DNA of 64,000 nucleotides from Paramacrobiotus metropolitanus. Lineage: Eukaryota; Tardigrada; Eutardigrada; Parachela; Macrobiotidae. The notes beneath the pieces were generated by a model. It was not told where the DNA came from, did no database searches, and was given only the letters and a program-made list of their open reading frames with translations. This document shows, piece by piece, positions 36,800 to 47,480 of the stretch (positions within the stretch are counted from its first letter, which is position 1; every line of letters begins with the position of its first letter). The stretch covers positions 992,001 through 1,056,000 of the forward strand of contig NW_026570225.1 of the NCBI RefSeq assembly GCF_019649055.1. Direction: 5' to 3'. The translations under genes were made by a program, and so were the position numbers.

Positions 36800-37973
36800 G
36801 ACGCCACATTTGACATTTCCCCGTTGAATTTCTATAGACAAGCGCTCTCGTAGAAATTCATGCGAACGTAGTTCTCCGGTGTGTTGTTGCAATCTTCTTC
36901 CCAGTTCTTTAACGAGATATTGTCCGACAATGAATCACTGCGTACAGCATACAGTATGTGTACCTGTGTACGAAGTTAGTGAAGTTACTCAACCAATAAC
37001 CATCGTACCAACCATTTATTTTATGCAAACCTGAAAAGCGATAACTTTTCAGATTTATTAAATTAAGTTGTTCGAATAATAGCAGCTTTAGTCGATTCAG
37101 CTAACAGTAAGTGGACACTGGAACTTAAGAAAATAATAATTAATCAATGTATATAGCTGTACATGTATAAGATCTTATATCTGTATATCATTGTTTTGTA
37201 CAATAGTTAATTTGAGCAATGATCAACTGCAATAGTACTCACAATTATTTATCGGACAATTTAAATTATTGGTTTATGAATGATGCTGGCGAATAGCGTG
37301 CACATCTGAAGAAAAACGAACCACCAATATATGCAGCGATCTATTTGTAACGTGGGGTATATAGATAAAGCGTTTGACCCTGGCAGGAATTACTTAATAA
37401 ATATGCTGATTACAAGCGGAGTGATAAAAAGAATAATGGCTTTCGCACTGTTTCGGGCCAGAAATATATGTTTTATACAGAACGATTGTGCGCTATATCT
37501 GTACTAGCACAGACCAGTAATCTGTAATCTGGCGTCAGCTGGATCAGCAATTATCGTTCAGAACGCGCTGTAGAGCATGCCGCCGCACATGTGCTCAACC
37601 ACCAGGTCCAACAACATCATGGCAGTGGACTATCTCACAAACAGATGAGCCAGCAGAAGGTTCTCTTGATAGAGCCAAACCTACTTATAACCTTACAGCT
37701 AAGTATTTCTAGTAGGCGATATTAATTTACGGACTGATTAGCGTTCTGAAACTTGTTTACAATCGACACCAGTCCGTATCTGTTTGTGTGGTAAAAATAC
37801 CGCGATACGTGTTGGTTGGTTGGAACACTAACAATAACAAGTAATACGACCGAAAATATTGATTCAAGTGTTGCGTTAAATATAGCTTATCCGAGCGGTG
37901 TATTTTTTGCCCTGCATGTTTATACTGATTTGTATTGCCCGCGGACTATCGACACATCCCCTTTCGAGAGGGG
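36800..37973. other. Upstream region of SLC22 paralogue 2
   Basis: No coding region recognised; presumed promoter and 5' UTR of the second transporter gene. Confidence 0.4.
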
Positions 37974-40455
37974 ATGGATTTTGATGTAATCCTGAAGGAT
38001 ATTGGAGAATTCGGTCGTTATCAAAAATTGTTGTTTGTTTTTGTAATACTGCCGGCCTGTTTACCAGGAGGATTTCACGGTTTCTCCCAGGTGCAGTGCT
38101 TACTAATTCTTTTCCGCAAGGGCTTATTACTGTGCGCGGAGAGAATAGTGAATAAAATATACCGTATAATAACATCGCAGTATACTGTAATTGTAATGTA
38201 ATAATTATAATTAAAGATTCGTAGCAGTTTTGCTGGAGTAAATCATGTTGAATTCTTCTAATCAAGGATCGCTTGTAAAGTAGAATCTATTGTTTCTTAT
38301 TTAAATTTCAAATTTAGTTTGCCTAGGGAAACTGTAAAGTAACAGGGTTAGTCTTCGATTAACTCGAATTCCACATTAAAAATTGCAAATTACTGCAGAT
38401 GTACTTAATTGTCGGCGAACACCGGGCCGCTAAACTATAGATACCCTAGTATGCATAATGTGTACAACAGTTTTATTAGTTGTTTACACACTGTAATTAA
38501 TTTGTTAGTCTATGATATTTTCCCGTGCTTCCACTTGTAGAGCAACTTGGGACCGGAGATATAAAACTTCAAACATGATCTTTATGAATGCTGAGTGAAT
38601 GTGATCGATAAGTTTTAATCTAGGTCAACTGGGAATAAAATTAGTTTAACCGGTGTCTACTGTAGCCAACCAGCGGAAGTTATATATAGAAGTACGACAC
38701 TTGGCGCTGGAAAGGATTCCAGTTCTGAGCTGATATAAATAATACATATATCATGTGCAGAACTCTTTTTAAGCAGAACATTTGGCAAGAAAAATTTTAT
38801 ATTTATTGACTTATTTTTTGCAATTGACTTATTTTTTATAGCTATTTTCCGTTGGGACTCCAGAAAACTACTCCTGCCACATCCCGATAAATAACACCTT
38901 GTACAACTTTTCAATCTTCTACCAGCAGTCTTTCATCCCTCCACTGGACAATGGCGAACCGAGCAAGTGCGACATGTACGACGTGGACTACAGCAATGCC
39001 ACCCAGCTGTATACTTTTCAGCCAAACCATACGCGCACGATAGCGTGCCAGTATGGGTGGGATTATGATACGTCGGTGTACAAGAAGACCGCGGCGACAG
39101 AATGGAATTTGGTTTGTGCGAGGGACTTCTTCCCCACGCTGTCCATCGAGATCCACACTCTGGGGACACTATTCGGATCATTACTGTTCGGGTATCTGGG
39201 TGACCGACTCGGCCGGAAGAAAGCCTTCTACATTGCCGCTATGCTACAGCTTATCAGCGGTCTGGTGACCATTGCAGCGCCAAATTTTATCGTCTTCTGT
39301 TGTATCCGTTTCGTTAATGGCATAACTATTGTACCGGTGTGGATTCTGCCGTTAATCATGGGATTGGAACTGATCGGGCCGACGAAGCGCGCTCCCGTCG
39401 GCGTGACCATGTCTGTATTCTACACTCTCGGGGTGGTTGGCTTAGCGACAGTGGCGTTTTTTATACGCGACTGGATACCACTGCAACTGACGGTGACATT
39501 ACCGTTTTCGATTTTTGTGTTCTGGTGGTGGCTCTTGCCGGAGTCGCCGCGATGGTTGATGTCGCAGGGGCGTTTCGATGAGATGATGGTCATTGTGCGG
39601 AAGATTGCCAAGGTGAACGGTGTGGTTCTGATGGAGAAACAGATCGATAAATGGCAAGACCGGTGTCGAGTAGCGTACGAAGAAGAGCAAGCACAGAGGC
39701 GGTATAATCTGCTGGATCTTTTCCGAACACCAAACCTGCGGATGAAAACTATTCTAGTGGTCTTTAATTCGTTTAGTAATTACGCTGTGTACAATGGATT
39801 AAATTTCTTTGTCCCGCATCTGGGTGACGAACATGTGAGTTTCTTGCTGAGTGCCTTGGTCGAATTACCTTCCTACCTGATTTTATACCTGACCCTCAAC
39901 CGTTTTGGCCGCCGTGTGATTTTAATGTCCACCATGGTGACCGGTGGCATATTCAGTATTATTGCTGCGACAATGATGACCACGGCCAATCAGATCGTCC
40001 TAGTTATCTTTTTCTTAATGTCCAAATTTTGTATTACATGTTCGTTTTTCGTGACGGACTTGGTGGCCTCCGAATTGTTTCCGACAGTTGTCCGCGGTGC
40101 CGGTGCATCGCTTACGCAGACGGTGTCGGCGGTGGGATTGTGTATCAGTCCGATTATCTCCCATTTAGCGAAACATTACATTTTCGTGCCATTGATTATT
40201 TTTGGCGTGTTAGCCATTGTTGGAGGTGGAACAACTTTGATCCTTCCCGAGACGGCTAACACAATGTTGCCCGAGACATTGGAAGAGGGTGAAGCGTTCG
40301 GCAAGAACATGACGTGGAAAGAACGACTGCGCTTTCTTCCTCAAAAGACACAGTCGACGGTGGTGCACAGGTCACCCAGCCTTTCTGAGGCGAGAGTGCT
40401 GCTCAATGGCAATCATTTGGTTCCTGTGGATGATAAGGCAATGCCTATCCAGTGA
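37974..40455 (+). CDS. SLC22-family organic ion transporter, paralogue 2
   Basis: Two exons (37974-38090 and 38842-40455) give 576 aa. The N-terminus MDFDVILKDIGEFGRYQ parallels paralogue 1 residue by residue, and exon 1 is the same 39 codons in the same phase. A glycosylatable Cys-containing extracellular loop precedes ATEWNLVCARDF. The MFS motif GDRLGRK lies near residue 159, PESPRWLMSQGR near 272, and ASELFPTVVRGAG near the C-terminal third. About 12 TM segments are visible. The cytoplasmic tail is shorter than in paralogue 1. The second exon is uninterrupted where paralogue 1 has two introns. AATAAA near 40634 may be its polyadenylation signal. Substrate not predictable. Confidence 0.93.
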
Positions 40456-40982
40456 TTTTTTGTATCCCGGTTGCATTACACATTTACATCTATGTACGTG
40501 TGGTTTCTAAATTTCTACCTGTCTTTGCACAAAAGTCGATGATTTGCTCACAGATTTGTTAAGAGTATTCGTGTACCTGTGTCGAGGAACTAATGGTAAC
40601 TAGATATGTACGGTAGTTATCTTTTATACTTCAAAATAAACAATAGAAATAATCTTTAAGGCGCTCGAACAAAAGACGTACTTGTACAACAGAATATTTT
40701 TGTACTTACTACCAAATTAAACCAATCTACCATAGAAAAGACCAACCGGTCAGAACCCTTAATTAACAATAATTAGGAAACAGAAAATACCAGGAACATA
40801 TGGAGATATGAGATAAGAGAAATATACTACAAACGTAGTAGGCAGTGCGTAGTATTCTGGAAGAGAATACATGGTACGAAAAAAAGATCAGTAGCGTAAT
40901 ATTCTAGTAAAACTCCAAAACGAGAATGTAAGGCCATCATCACCTATCATCGTACGGTTATGAGCATGTTTGTATGCACAGC
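40456..40982. other. Convergent spacer between SLC22 paralogue 2 and the Eaf6-like gene
   Basis: AT-rich 3' flanks, no coding region recognised. Confidence 0.4.
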
Positions 40983-42609
40983 TTAGTTGGGCCGGCGTGG
41001 AGGACGACCACGGTGGCGCTTAGAAAGACCCGAAGCGAAACCGGGAGCGCTGGGCGTCTCGGGATTGCTATCTAGTGCGGATATGGATGCCGTTGGACTG
41101 CGGGAAGCTGTATCGCCCCTCATCGGCATGTCGAACCGGGTTCTGGAGATTTTCAGTTTAATACCGCTTTGCTCTCGTTGAGTTGGAGGCGGAGGACTGT
41201 CGAACCCGTTCTACAAAAACACAACGCTATCACATTATAGCAACCACTTATAGCAACCTGACTAAAATAAAGCAAAACAACACACATTTAATTAAATGTA
41301 GCATTGTATACCGTATATGAAATTTTGTGTTCCCACCAAAAGGCCTATCGAACAGGAGCACTGCAACCTGAATACCTACAGCATACTTTACCATTAAATG
41401 ACAAGTATTAGATTGATACTAAACTCTGCACGTGCGTTATTTTCATATTCGTGAAACTTTCAGGAAACTCACAAGAAATGCGGCAGCAGCCGGCCTTGGC
41501 GTCTTGTTGGTCAGCAGCGTTCGCAGACGATGACCCGTCTCCACCGGCTTATCAGGTTTGCTCACCGGTGCACTTTGGGTCGCAGGTGCTGGTGGCGCAC
41601 TGATCATCAGCGGATGCTTACCAGTAGCGGGAGCTTCTCGTTCTCCACCGAGATTCTTAGACTTTTTCACACCCGAACCAGCTTTTTTCTTAGAGGATCC
41701 CGCAGCAATTGTCGCCGGCGACAGCAGTTCATCCTTCGGGGTTTCTCTCTTTTTCTCCTTCAACCACGAGTACGCCTTAGCACCCAATGCCACCGCATCA
41801 TCCTCACTTTCCACCACCTTCTTATCGCGCCCCGCGTTCAAGCCCTGCCGCTGAATATGCATCTGCTTCTTGCGCAGTCTGCGGATCTTCTCCACCTCCC
41901 GTTTCTTCTTCCTGGATTCCGTCTGTTTCGCGCGTGACAGCTTCGTCGCACTGATGAATGACATCACCGAGGACGCCGAGAAGATGCGATCGGAATCCTT
42001 AATCTTCCGTCGATTACTGCGCGCCGTGCTCATCTGGCGCTCCGTTGCGTAACCAGGATGCGGCAGATCCCACCCGTTCACCACATTTCCCAGACCGAAA
42101 TCCGTGGTCAAGTACTTGAGCTCCAAATCCCGAATTAGCTTCTCCTTCTTTTTCAACTCGTACTTTAGGACGTGTTTGACTTCGGCTGCGTCCACCAGAC
42201 GGCAGAAGGCTTCCTGTTGTTCTGCGCTGAAAGCCGAGAAATTCGGAGGCAATGTTGTCAGTTTGGTCCGCAGGTTCTCCAGCGTTGTCGGATTACTTCG
42301 CGTCGCCACACCATCAGCGAAGGCCAGCTCGTGCGATAAAACGGCGTGCTCGGTATCGATGCCTTGCAGGAAATGGAAGTTATTGGCGAGTAATTTCGGA
42401 TGGTCCATCAAACACGGCTGTGGTGCCTGCATGCGATTGGGCTTGAGGAAATTGTCTTCCAGGCCGACCAATGTCAAGGCATTGTCGTCAGCGAGGACGG
42501 GTTCGGTGGTAACATCCACGAAAGCGTCGAATCCGATCGTCGCAATGGCTTGGAGTTTGGCGTTGCAGTTCCGCTCGCCCATGTTGCCTATCTGTCGAAG
42601 TGTCGACAT
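40983..42609 (-). CDS. MEAF6: Enlarged Eaf6/MEAF6-family chromatin protein
   Basis: Two exons on the minus strand (41473-42609, 40983-41210) give 454 aa. Residues ~138-222 carry the Eaf6 signature: a Lys-rich coiled coil (LKYELKKKEKLIRDLELKYL), GNVVNGWD at ~174-181, and RRKIKDSDRIFSASSVMSF. Human MEAF6 reads GNIIRGWD and RKFKEAERLFSKSSVTS at these places. Eaf6 proteins are small subunits of NuA4/TIP60, MOZ/MORF and HBO1 acetyltransferase complexes and are usually ~120-200 aa. Here there is an N-terminal extension of about 137 residues of unknown fold, and a long Lys/Pro/Ser-rich tail ending in an AT-hook-like KRHRGRPPRRPN. Nuclear location is inferred. The assignment rests on one domain; the symbol is for the family. 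Confidence 0.72.
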
Positions 42610-43139
42610 GGAAAACCTGGAATGGAATAATCACGAATCGCGATTGTCTGTGCCTTGAGGAACTGCCTGCACCATTATAACCTGCCAAATGCTAATTGGT
42701 CATGCTAATGGGATTGCGGGATATTGCGCTGGTTGTATTGGTACTAATAGGTATCAATATTAAATACCAACAAGCCGTGACATCGAGAAATAACAACGCA
42801 AACAGCTGACTTCTGACAGCCGACAGGAAATCGAGGCCAAAACTGCAGGCATGGTCGAATTTTCTGATTTCGCGTGCAAATTCTGCGCGTTTTGATTTGC
42901 ATTTAATACGAAGTTTGTGTCCACGTATGACTATGTACTGTGCATGTCGTACTAGGGTACTACTTTAATACGGTACATGCGCAGCCGTGCAGATTGCAGT
43001 GTTCAATATAAATTATTAAGGTAAGTAGTAATAAATTGATAATAATATTGTAATATTATTATTGTAATATTGTACATGTAGCTGATATAATTATTACAGT
43101 AAGTATTATAAAATACATACCGAAGTATCACGTACGTAT
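42610..43139. other. Upstream flank of the Eaf6-like gene
   Basis: AT-rich, contains repeated AATATTATTATTGTAATATTGTA-like palindromic stretches near 43040-43075. No coding region. Confidence 0.4.
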
Positions 43140-43419
43140 TGTTTACTACGTGGACAGCAACCTCGAAGTGGTTGCTGTCCACTACGAAGTGGACAGCAAC
43201 CTGAAATGGACTAAACAGTATGTGAAAGTGAAGCGAAACATCAACTACGGCATTAAAAGATCAAGCGGGTACAGTCCGGGCTCAGCATCCCCCAGCGAGT
43301 CACCCCTCACCACGCTTTTGTCCAGCCATACATAGATTACTGTGCATTGGCCTGGTCAGCAGCGTCTTTGGGAGAGCGAAACGACAGCACGCCGCCCTAC
43401 GGACCATCACCGATGATAC
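43140..43419 (+). pseudogene. Decayed non-LTR retrotransposon, reverse-transcriptase part, left fragment
   Basis: Broken frames match the C-terminal thumb region of jockey/CR1-like reverse transcriptases: EVDSNLKWTKQYVKVKRNIN, then in another frame FVQPYIDYCALAWSAASLG, then RAKRQHAALRTITDDT. The family plan at this point is an Asp-x-x-Leu-x-Trp segment, then YxDYCxxxW, then xxxRRALRxI. Stops and frameshifts show it is dead. The sequence resumes at 47481 after the inserted LTR element. Confidence 0.75.
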
Positions 43420-43894
43420 TGTAACAGCAGCCGGTTTGACTGCTGTTCTAGTGGGTTGGTTAATCCACCTTACCACGATCTGTCGGCTGTTAGTGTGGGA
43501 AAGGCTGGCACGGTCGGCAGCGATGCTGACCGGAAGCTGACTACCGTTTACATGGTGGCAATGATGGGAGATGCACGATCATCCCATGGCGATTACGCAA
43601 CACAACACAAGGTCATCGCATGAGTTTATTAGCAAGTACACAAAGCAAGATTCGGCGAGCAACGCAAGCTGAGGAGCAAGACGCATAAGCGTTGAGCAAG
43701 AAGCGCGGAAGGCGCGTTAGCAAGATTCGGAGCAAGCTGCAGCAAGACTAATTTCAAGATGTTTCTGACCGTGAGATGCGGTCGGTGAAAGTAGGAAAAC
43801 TAGGATTCTGATCCTCATAACACAACAACCAATAAACGGTAGAGAAATGCAATTAACACTCCTACTGGCGGTACATCTAATTTCTATCGCTACA
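43420..43894 (-). repeat. 3' LTR of the second LTR element
   Basis: 475 bp; identical by eye to 47002-47476. Internal GCAAGATTCGG and GAGCAAG repeats are visible. Confidence 0.93.
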
Positions 43895-44159
43895 TCCCTC
43901 ACGGTAGCGATGAGATATACTTGTCTCATCAAGATAATATTAGGGAGTGTTAATTAAAAAATAGTAAAAAATTGAAATTAATTTAGAAAAGTTTAAGAAG
44001 TTAGCTGTAGGAGTCCAGTAATGGTCCTGAAGTAAACGTGGCGGATCCGTTGGTGTTGGGTTAATCTTCCACGGAAATCGCTAATGTTAGGCGATCGGGA
44101 TTCTGCGATCGATGTGAGCGGTGGTAGGTTGGTGTGGTACTGGATGGGAAATGTGTCCC

Positions 44160-45200
44160 TCACGGTATCCGAAAATTTTCCGCTTGTATCCGGTGGCATG
44201 GTGTAGCACGGAAATGGCGCAGTAATGATGACATGGGTGCATTTGCAGTTTTAATTTTATGCACATTTGGGATTGTGACGAAATCATAGCCGTTTTGTGG
44301 TGTACCGGCTTTCTCCGTTTTAATGTTTTCCATTGTACAACTGGTTAAATCGCATGCCGGTTGCGGTCTGTAGGGATCATTTACCGGCGATTCAGAATCG
44401 GAAGGTGAGATGCATGAATCAGAGGAAATGCAGCTGGATGGCGTTAGCACTTCAGGTCTTATTGTATTCAGCGGTGATAACGATGCTTTCGAATTAACTT
44501 TTCGCAACGTCGGCTGGTCGCGGCGAGACGGCGAAGCGGTCACGGTGGCATCCATTGTGTCCACTGTAGACTTTATGATGGAAAGTAGCGGCGGGTTGTT
44601 CCTGGTGCCGGCGAGCGGTGTAGGGCTTAATGTTTCCAAAGGTTCTGGTGTTGACGTAGTGGGCTGATACTGTGAGTCATTGTTGTAACTTGGACTCGCA
44701 CTGGAAGAGTGACGGCGATCAGTTTTAATGTACGGTGTCCGAGGAATTAGCGGTTCGGACACATTGAAATGCACAGTCGGCATCCGTACACGCTGGCCTA
44801 ATGTTCGTGTACTTCGTGGTGTAGTGGCATCCCGTTGAGGGTTATATAATTTAACTTCGGCTTCAGTGTAGCAGACAGGTGGAACGTAGTCACGTCCATA
44901 TGGACCTCCTTTTCCGTAACGTCTCATCCGTTTTCCTTGAGCGGTGAACCAAAAGTCGTCTCCATATTTCCAGAGCATGTAGGAGATGTAGTCGTCATAT
45001 GCAGTTTGTACTCTGGCTTTGACATGGTCCGGGCATATGCGTTGAATACTGTATTTATCGTCGTAGTCGGCTTCTGTGCATTCTCGATATGAATGCAGGA
45101 AATCTTTGCATTTCGGGCAAAATAGCTTTCCATTCTTCAGTCTGTAGCTGTCGAAGTCGATATGTCGAGGATGGATTCTTCGGTAATTTTGGGAACACAC
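44160..45200 (-). CDS. Gag-like ORF 3 of the second LTR element
   Basis: 346-aa open frame in the same frame as ORF 1 but separated from it by the shifted ORF 2. Near its start are Cys pairs (FCPKCKDFLHSYREC) that could complete a zinc site with Cys residues coded at the end of ORF 2. The rest is Ser/Thr/Pro-rich. Not a standard CCHC knuckle. Whether it is translated alone, by frameshifting, or after splicing is unknown. Confidence 0.55.
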   Translation of the reverse strand: MCSQNYRRIHPRHIDFDSYRLKNGKLFCPKCKDFLHSYRECTEADYDDKYSIQRICPDHVKARVQTAYDDYISYMLWKYGDDFWFTAQGKRMRRYGKGGPYGRDYVPPVCYTEAEVKLYNPQRDATTPRSTRTLGQRVRMPTVHFNVSEPLIPRTPYIKTDRRHSSSASPSYNNDSQYQPTTSTPEPLETLSPTPLAGTRNNPPLLSIIKSTVDTMDATVTASPSRRDQPTLRKVNSKASLSPLNTIRPEVLTPSSCISSDSCISPSDSESPVNDPYRPQPACDLTSCTMENIKTEKAGTPQNGYDFVTIPNVHKIKTANAPMSSLLRHFRATPCHRIQAENFRIP

Positions 45201-45475
45201 ACAGAACAGTTCCTTTGCTTTGGAGTGTGGTGCTCGTATCGATAGTCGTCGGCGTCGCGGTAACGGTCAAAACCACGTTCCATTGTAATATTTTGCTGGT
45301 CAGGTGCATAGTGGCGTTGTGCACGTACTGACCGATGACTAGTGTAGTCGTAGTCATCATCCCGTTGGTTAGCCGTTATAATCTCAACCGGGTCTGGTGG
45401 TAAACGAGATTGTTCTTTATGCTCAAACTTGTCTAATCTTATGAGCATCAATCGTATTTTGTGAACAGTGTTCAA
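45137..45475 (-). CDS. Gag-like ORF 2 of the second LTR element
   Basis: 112-aa frame overlapping ORF 1 by 53 bp and ORF 3 by 64 bp. Charged, Arg/Asp/Tyr-rich (RDDDYDYTSHRSVRAQRHY), with CSVC near its end next to a TG-repeat run where a slip would change frame into ORF 3. Confidence 0.5.
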   Translation of the reverse strand: MNTVHKIRLMLIRLDKFEHKEQSRLPPDPVEIITANQRDDDYDYTSHRSVRAQRHYAPDQQNITMERGFDRYRDADDYRYEHHTPKQRNCSVCVPKITEESILDISTSTATD

Positions 45476-46463
45476 AGTTCAAACCGATCATAAATTTTCG
45501 GTGTTTTAATTTGTAGTCGAATGCACGGTGTATTTCTTCGACTTTTTGTGCTTCCGGCATATCAGGATTAATTTCATAAAATAATTTCTCCATTTCATTA
45601 AAGAAATCATTAATATCGGTACCGTCTGTGTACTTTTTGCAACGCAGCACTTTTAATTTGGTTGCTTTATAATCTTCCAGTTCATTTAATGTAGGTTCTG
45701 ATGGAACAGCTGATAATATGCGTGCACTGCGCACATTTAATTTACCGGCGTTAATTTTACTCGTACTCGTATTATCAATATGGGCGCGGTGTGTATGCGC
45801 AGATAATTTCGCTTCCGTTGATGCGCATGCAGTGCTATCTGTGCGTGCTTCTGTGGTGGGCTGCTTAAGCCACTGCATAAAGTTGGCTGCGTGCTGGGCA
45901 GCGGATAGCTGTGCAATGACTGAGTTGTCGTCAATCTGCTGAATGCTAGATACAGCAGCACGGCGGATCTGCATAAGCACTGCGTTATCCAGAAAGTAGT
46001 TTTTTTCTTCCGTTAGCGAACGACTTAGATTTTGGTACTTCTCTCTATACAGCTCAGGTTCACAGGGAAGAGACTGTAAGATGCTACGCTGCACTAGCCA
46101 TTCAGTGGTCTGTTCTGTCTCGCTCACTGTGCTGGAAACGGGGGAACTTGCAGGCACGGGTTGTGGCTGTGTACTGTCTGTGCCTGTGACTACGGCTGTC
46201 TGACTGCCCACGGGAAGAGTGTGCAAGGAAATCTCTCGGTGTGCCTGCTTTGGGTCATCTGTTGTTGCTTGTAACAGATGCTGCTGCACACTTGACAATG
46301 GAATATTATTTGCCGATATGTATGCAGATAATTTTTCCACAAAATGCTGTTTCTTCTTCGCTTTGTTAATGTTTAGACTGAATTGTTCGCTAAGCCAGCG
46401 CAGCTCTGACTTTGACGAACAGTTCAGAAGAGACAGGAGAAGAATCTTCTCTGAAGATTCCAT
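45423..46463 (-). CDS. Gag-like ORF 1 of the second LTR element
   Basis: 346-aa frame from ATG at 46463. The N-terminus looks like a SAP-type or helical segment (LLSLLNCSSKSELRWLSEQF), followed by a Gln/Thr/Ser-rich linker and a C-terminal capsid-like stretch (DINDFFNEMEKLFYEI). Placement just after the primer site and leader supports a gag role. Family unclear. Confidence 0.6.
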   Translation of the reverse strand: MESSEKILLLSLLNCSSKSELRWLSEQFSLNINKAKKKQHFVEKLSAYISANNIPLSSVQQHLLQATTDDPKQAHREISLHTLPVGSQTAVVTGTDSTQPQPVPASSPVSSTVSETEQTTEWLVQRSILQSLPCEPELYREKYQNLSRSLTEEKNYFLDNAVLMQIRRAAVSSIQQIDDNSVIAQLSAAQHAANFMQWLKQPTTEARTDSTACASTEAKLSAHTHRAHIDNTSTSKINAGKLNVRSARILSAVPSEPTLNELEDYKATKLKVLRCKKYTDGTDINDFFNEMEKLFYEINPDMPEAQKVEEIHRAFDYKLKHRKFMIGLNFEHCSQNTIDAHKIRQV

Positions 46464-47001
46464 GGATCTGCTGGAGCGGAACGCTTAATGCTTTCCCATG
46501 GAGAAAAGATCTGTCTGTGCTCTTACAGTCTCATCGGATGCGGGAACACAATGGCATTCAATAATTTTGCTACAGTATGTACTGTATATATGTACTGTAG
46601 ACAAAGGACAGGGTGTGGCAAAATTATCGGCAATGCCAAAATAATATGATTTCCAACAATTTTTTAAGAGCCAAACAGTTACAGTAATCAATCTATTCGC
46701 AATTTTAATTTAGTAAATAATTTCGCTAATGTACTTTCGAAATTTTATGTTAATATTTTTGCACAAAAGCCACTCAGAAAGTTATGTACGATTATGCAAA
46801 AAACAGCGGCAAAATGGGAATTATGCAATTCAAATGTCTAATTTGGCCAGAATTATACACTAAAATCGAAAATTCGCAATAGTGCTCACTGCTACCGATG
46901 ATTACAAAAAGTAACAACTCACTGAACGACAACTGGCAAAATGATGGCGTCGGTCGGCTTCCTGGTATCCTGTCGGGTTGGTTCGGAAACCAGGAGCGCC
47001 A

Positions 47002-47476
47002 TGTAACAGCAGCCGGTTTGACTGCTGTTCTAGTGGGTTGGTTAATCCACCTTACCACGATCTGTCGGCTGTTAGTGTGGGAAAGGCTGGCACGGTCGGC
47101 AGCGATGCTGACCGGAAGCTGACTACCGTTTACATGGTGGCAATGATGGGAGATGCACGATCATCCCATGGCGATTACGCAACACAACACAAGGTCATCG
47201 CATGAGTTTATTAGCAAGTACACAAAGCAAGATTCGGCGAGCAACGCAAGCTGAGGAGCAAGACGCATAAGCGTTGAGCAAGAAGCGCGGAAGGCGCGTT
47301 AGCAAGATTCGGAGCAAGCTGCAGCAAGACTAATTTCAAGATGTTTCTGACCGTGAGATGCGGTCGGTGAAAGTAGGAAAACTAGGATTCTGATCCTCAT
47401 AACACAACAACCAATAAACGGTAGAGAAATGCAATTAACACTCCTACTGGCGGTACATCTAATTTCTATCGCTACA
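47002..47476 (-). repeat. 5' LTR of the second LTR element
   Basis: 475 bp; identical by eye to 43420-43894. Flanked by duplicated ATAC at 47477-47480. Confidence 0.93.
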
Positions 47477-47480
47477 ATAC

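Larger units (their letters stand above)
43420..47476 (-). mobile_element. Second LTR element with gag-like ORFs only, inserted in the non-LTR fossil
   Basis: 4,057-bp element. Two 475-bp LTRs (43420-43894, 47002-47476) begin TG and end CA and look identical by eye. The 4-bp duplication ATAC flanks both ends (43416-43419, 47477-47480). On the minus strand a primer site TGGCGCTCCTGGTTTCC begins directly at the 5' LTR edge (46985-47001), and a short purine tract GAGGGA precedes the 3' LTR. The 3.1-kb interior carries three overlapping minus-strand frames and no reverse transcriptase, protease or integrase. Confidence 0.9.

Noticed and set aside
42104-42658. 184-aa plus-strand ORF opposite the Eaf6-like gene
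   Set aside because: It is the antisense shadow of a long real exon, with Ser/Arg/Cys composition typical of such shadows.
44410-44667. 85-aa plus-strand ORF in the second LTR element
   Set aside because: Antisense to ORF 3 of the element and without family resemblance.
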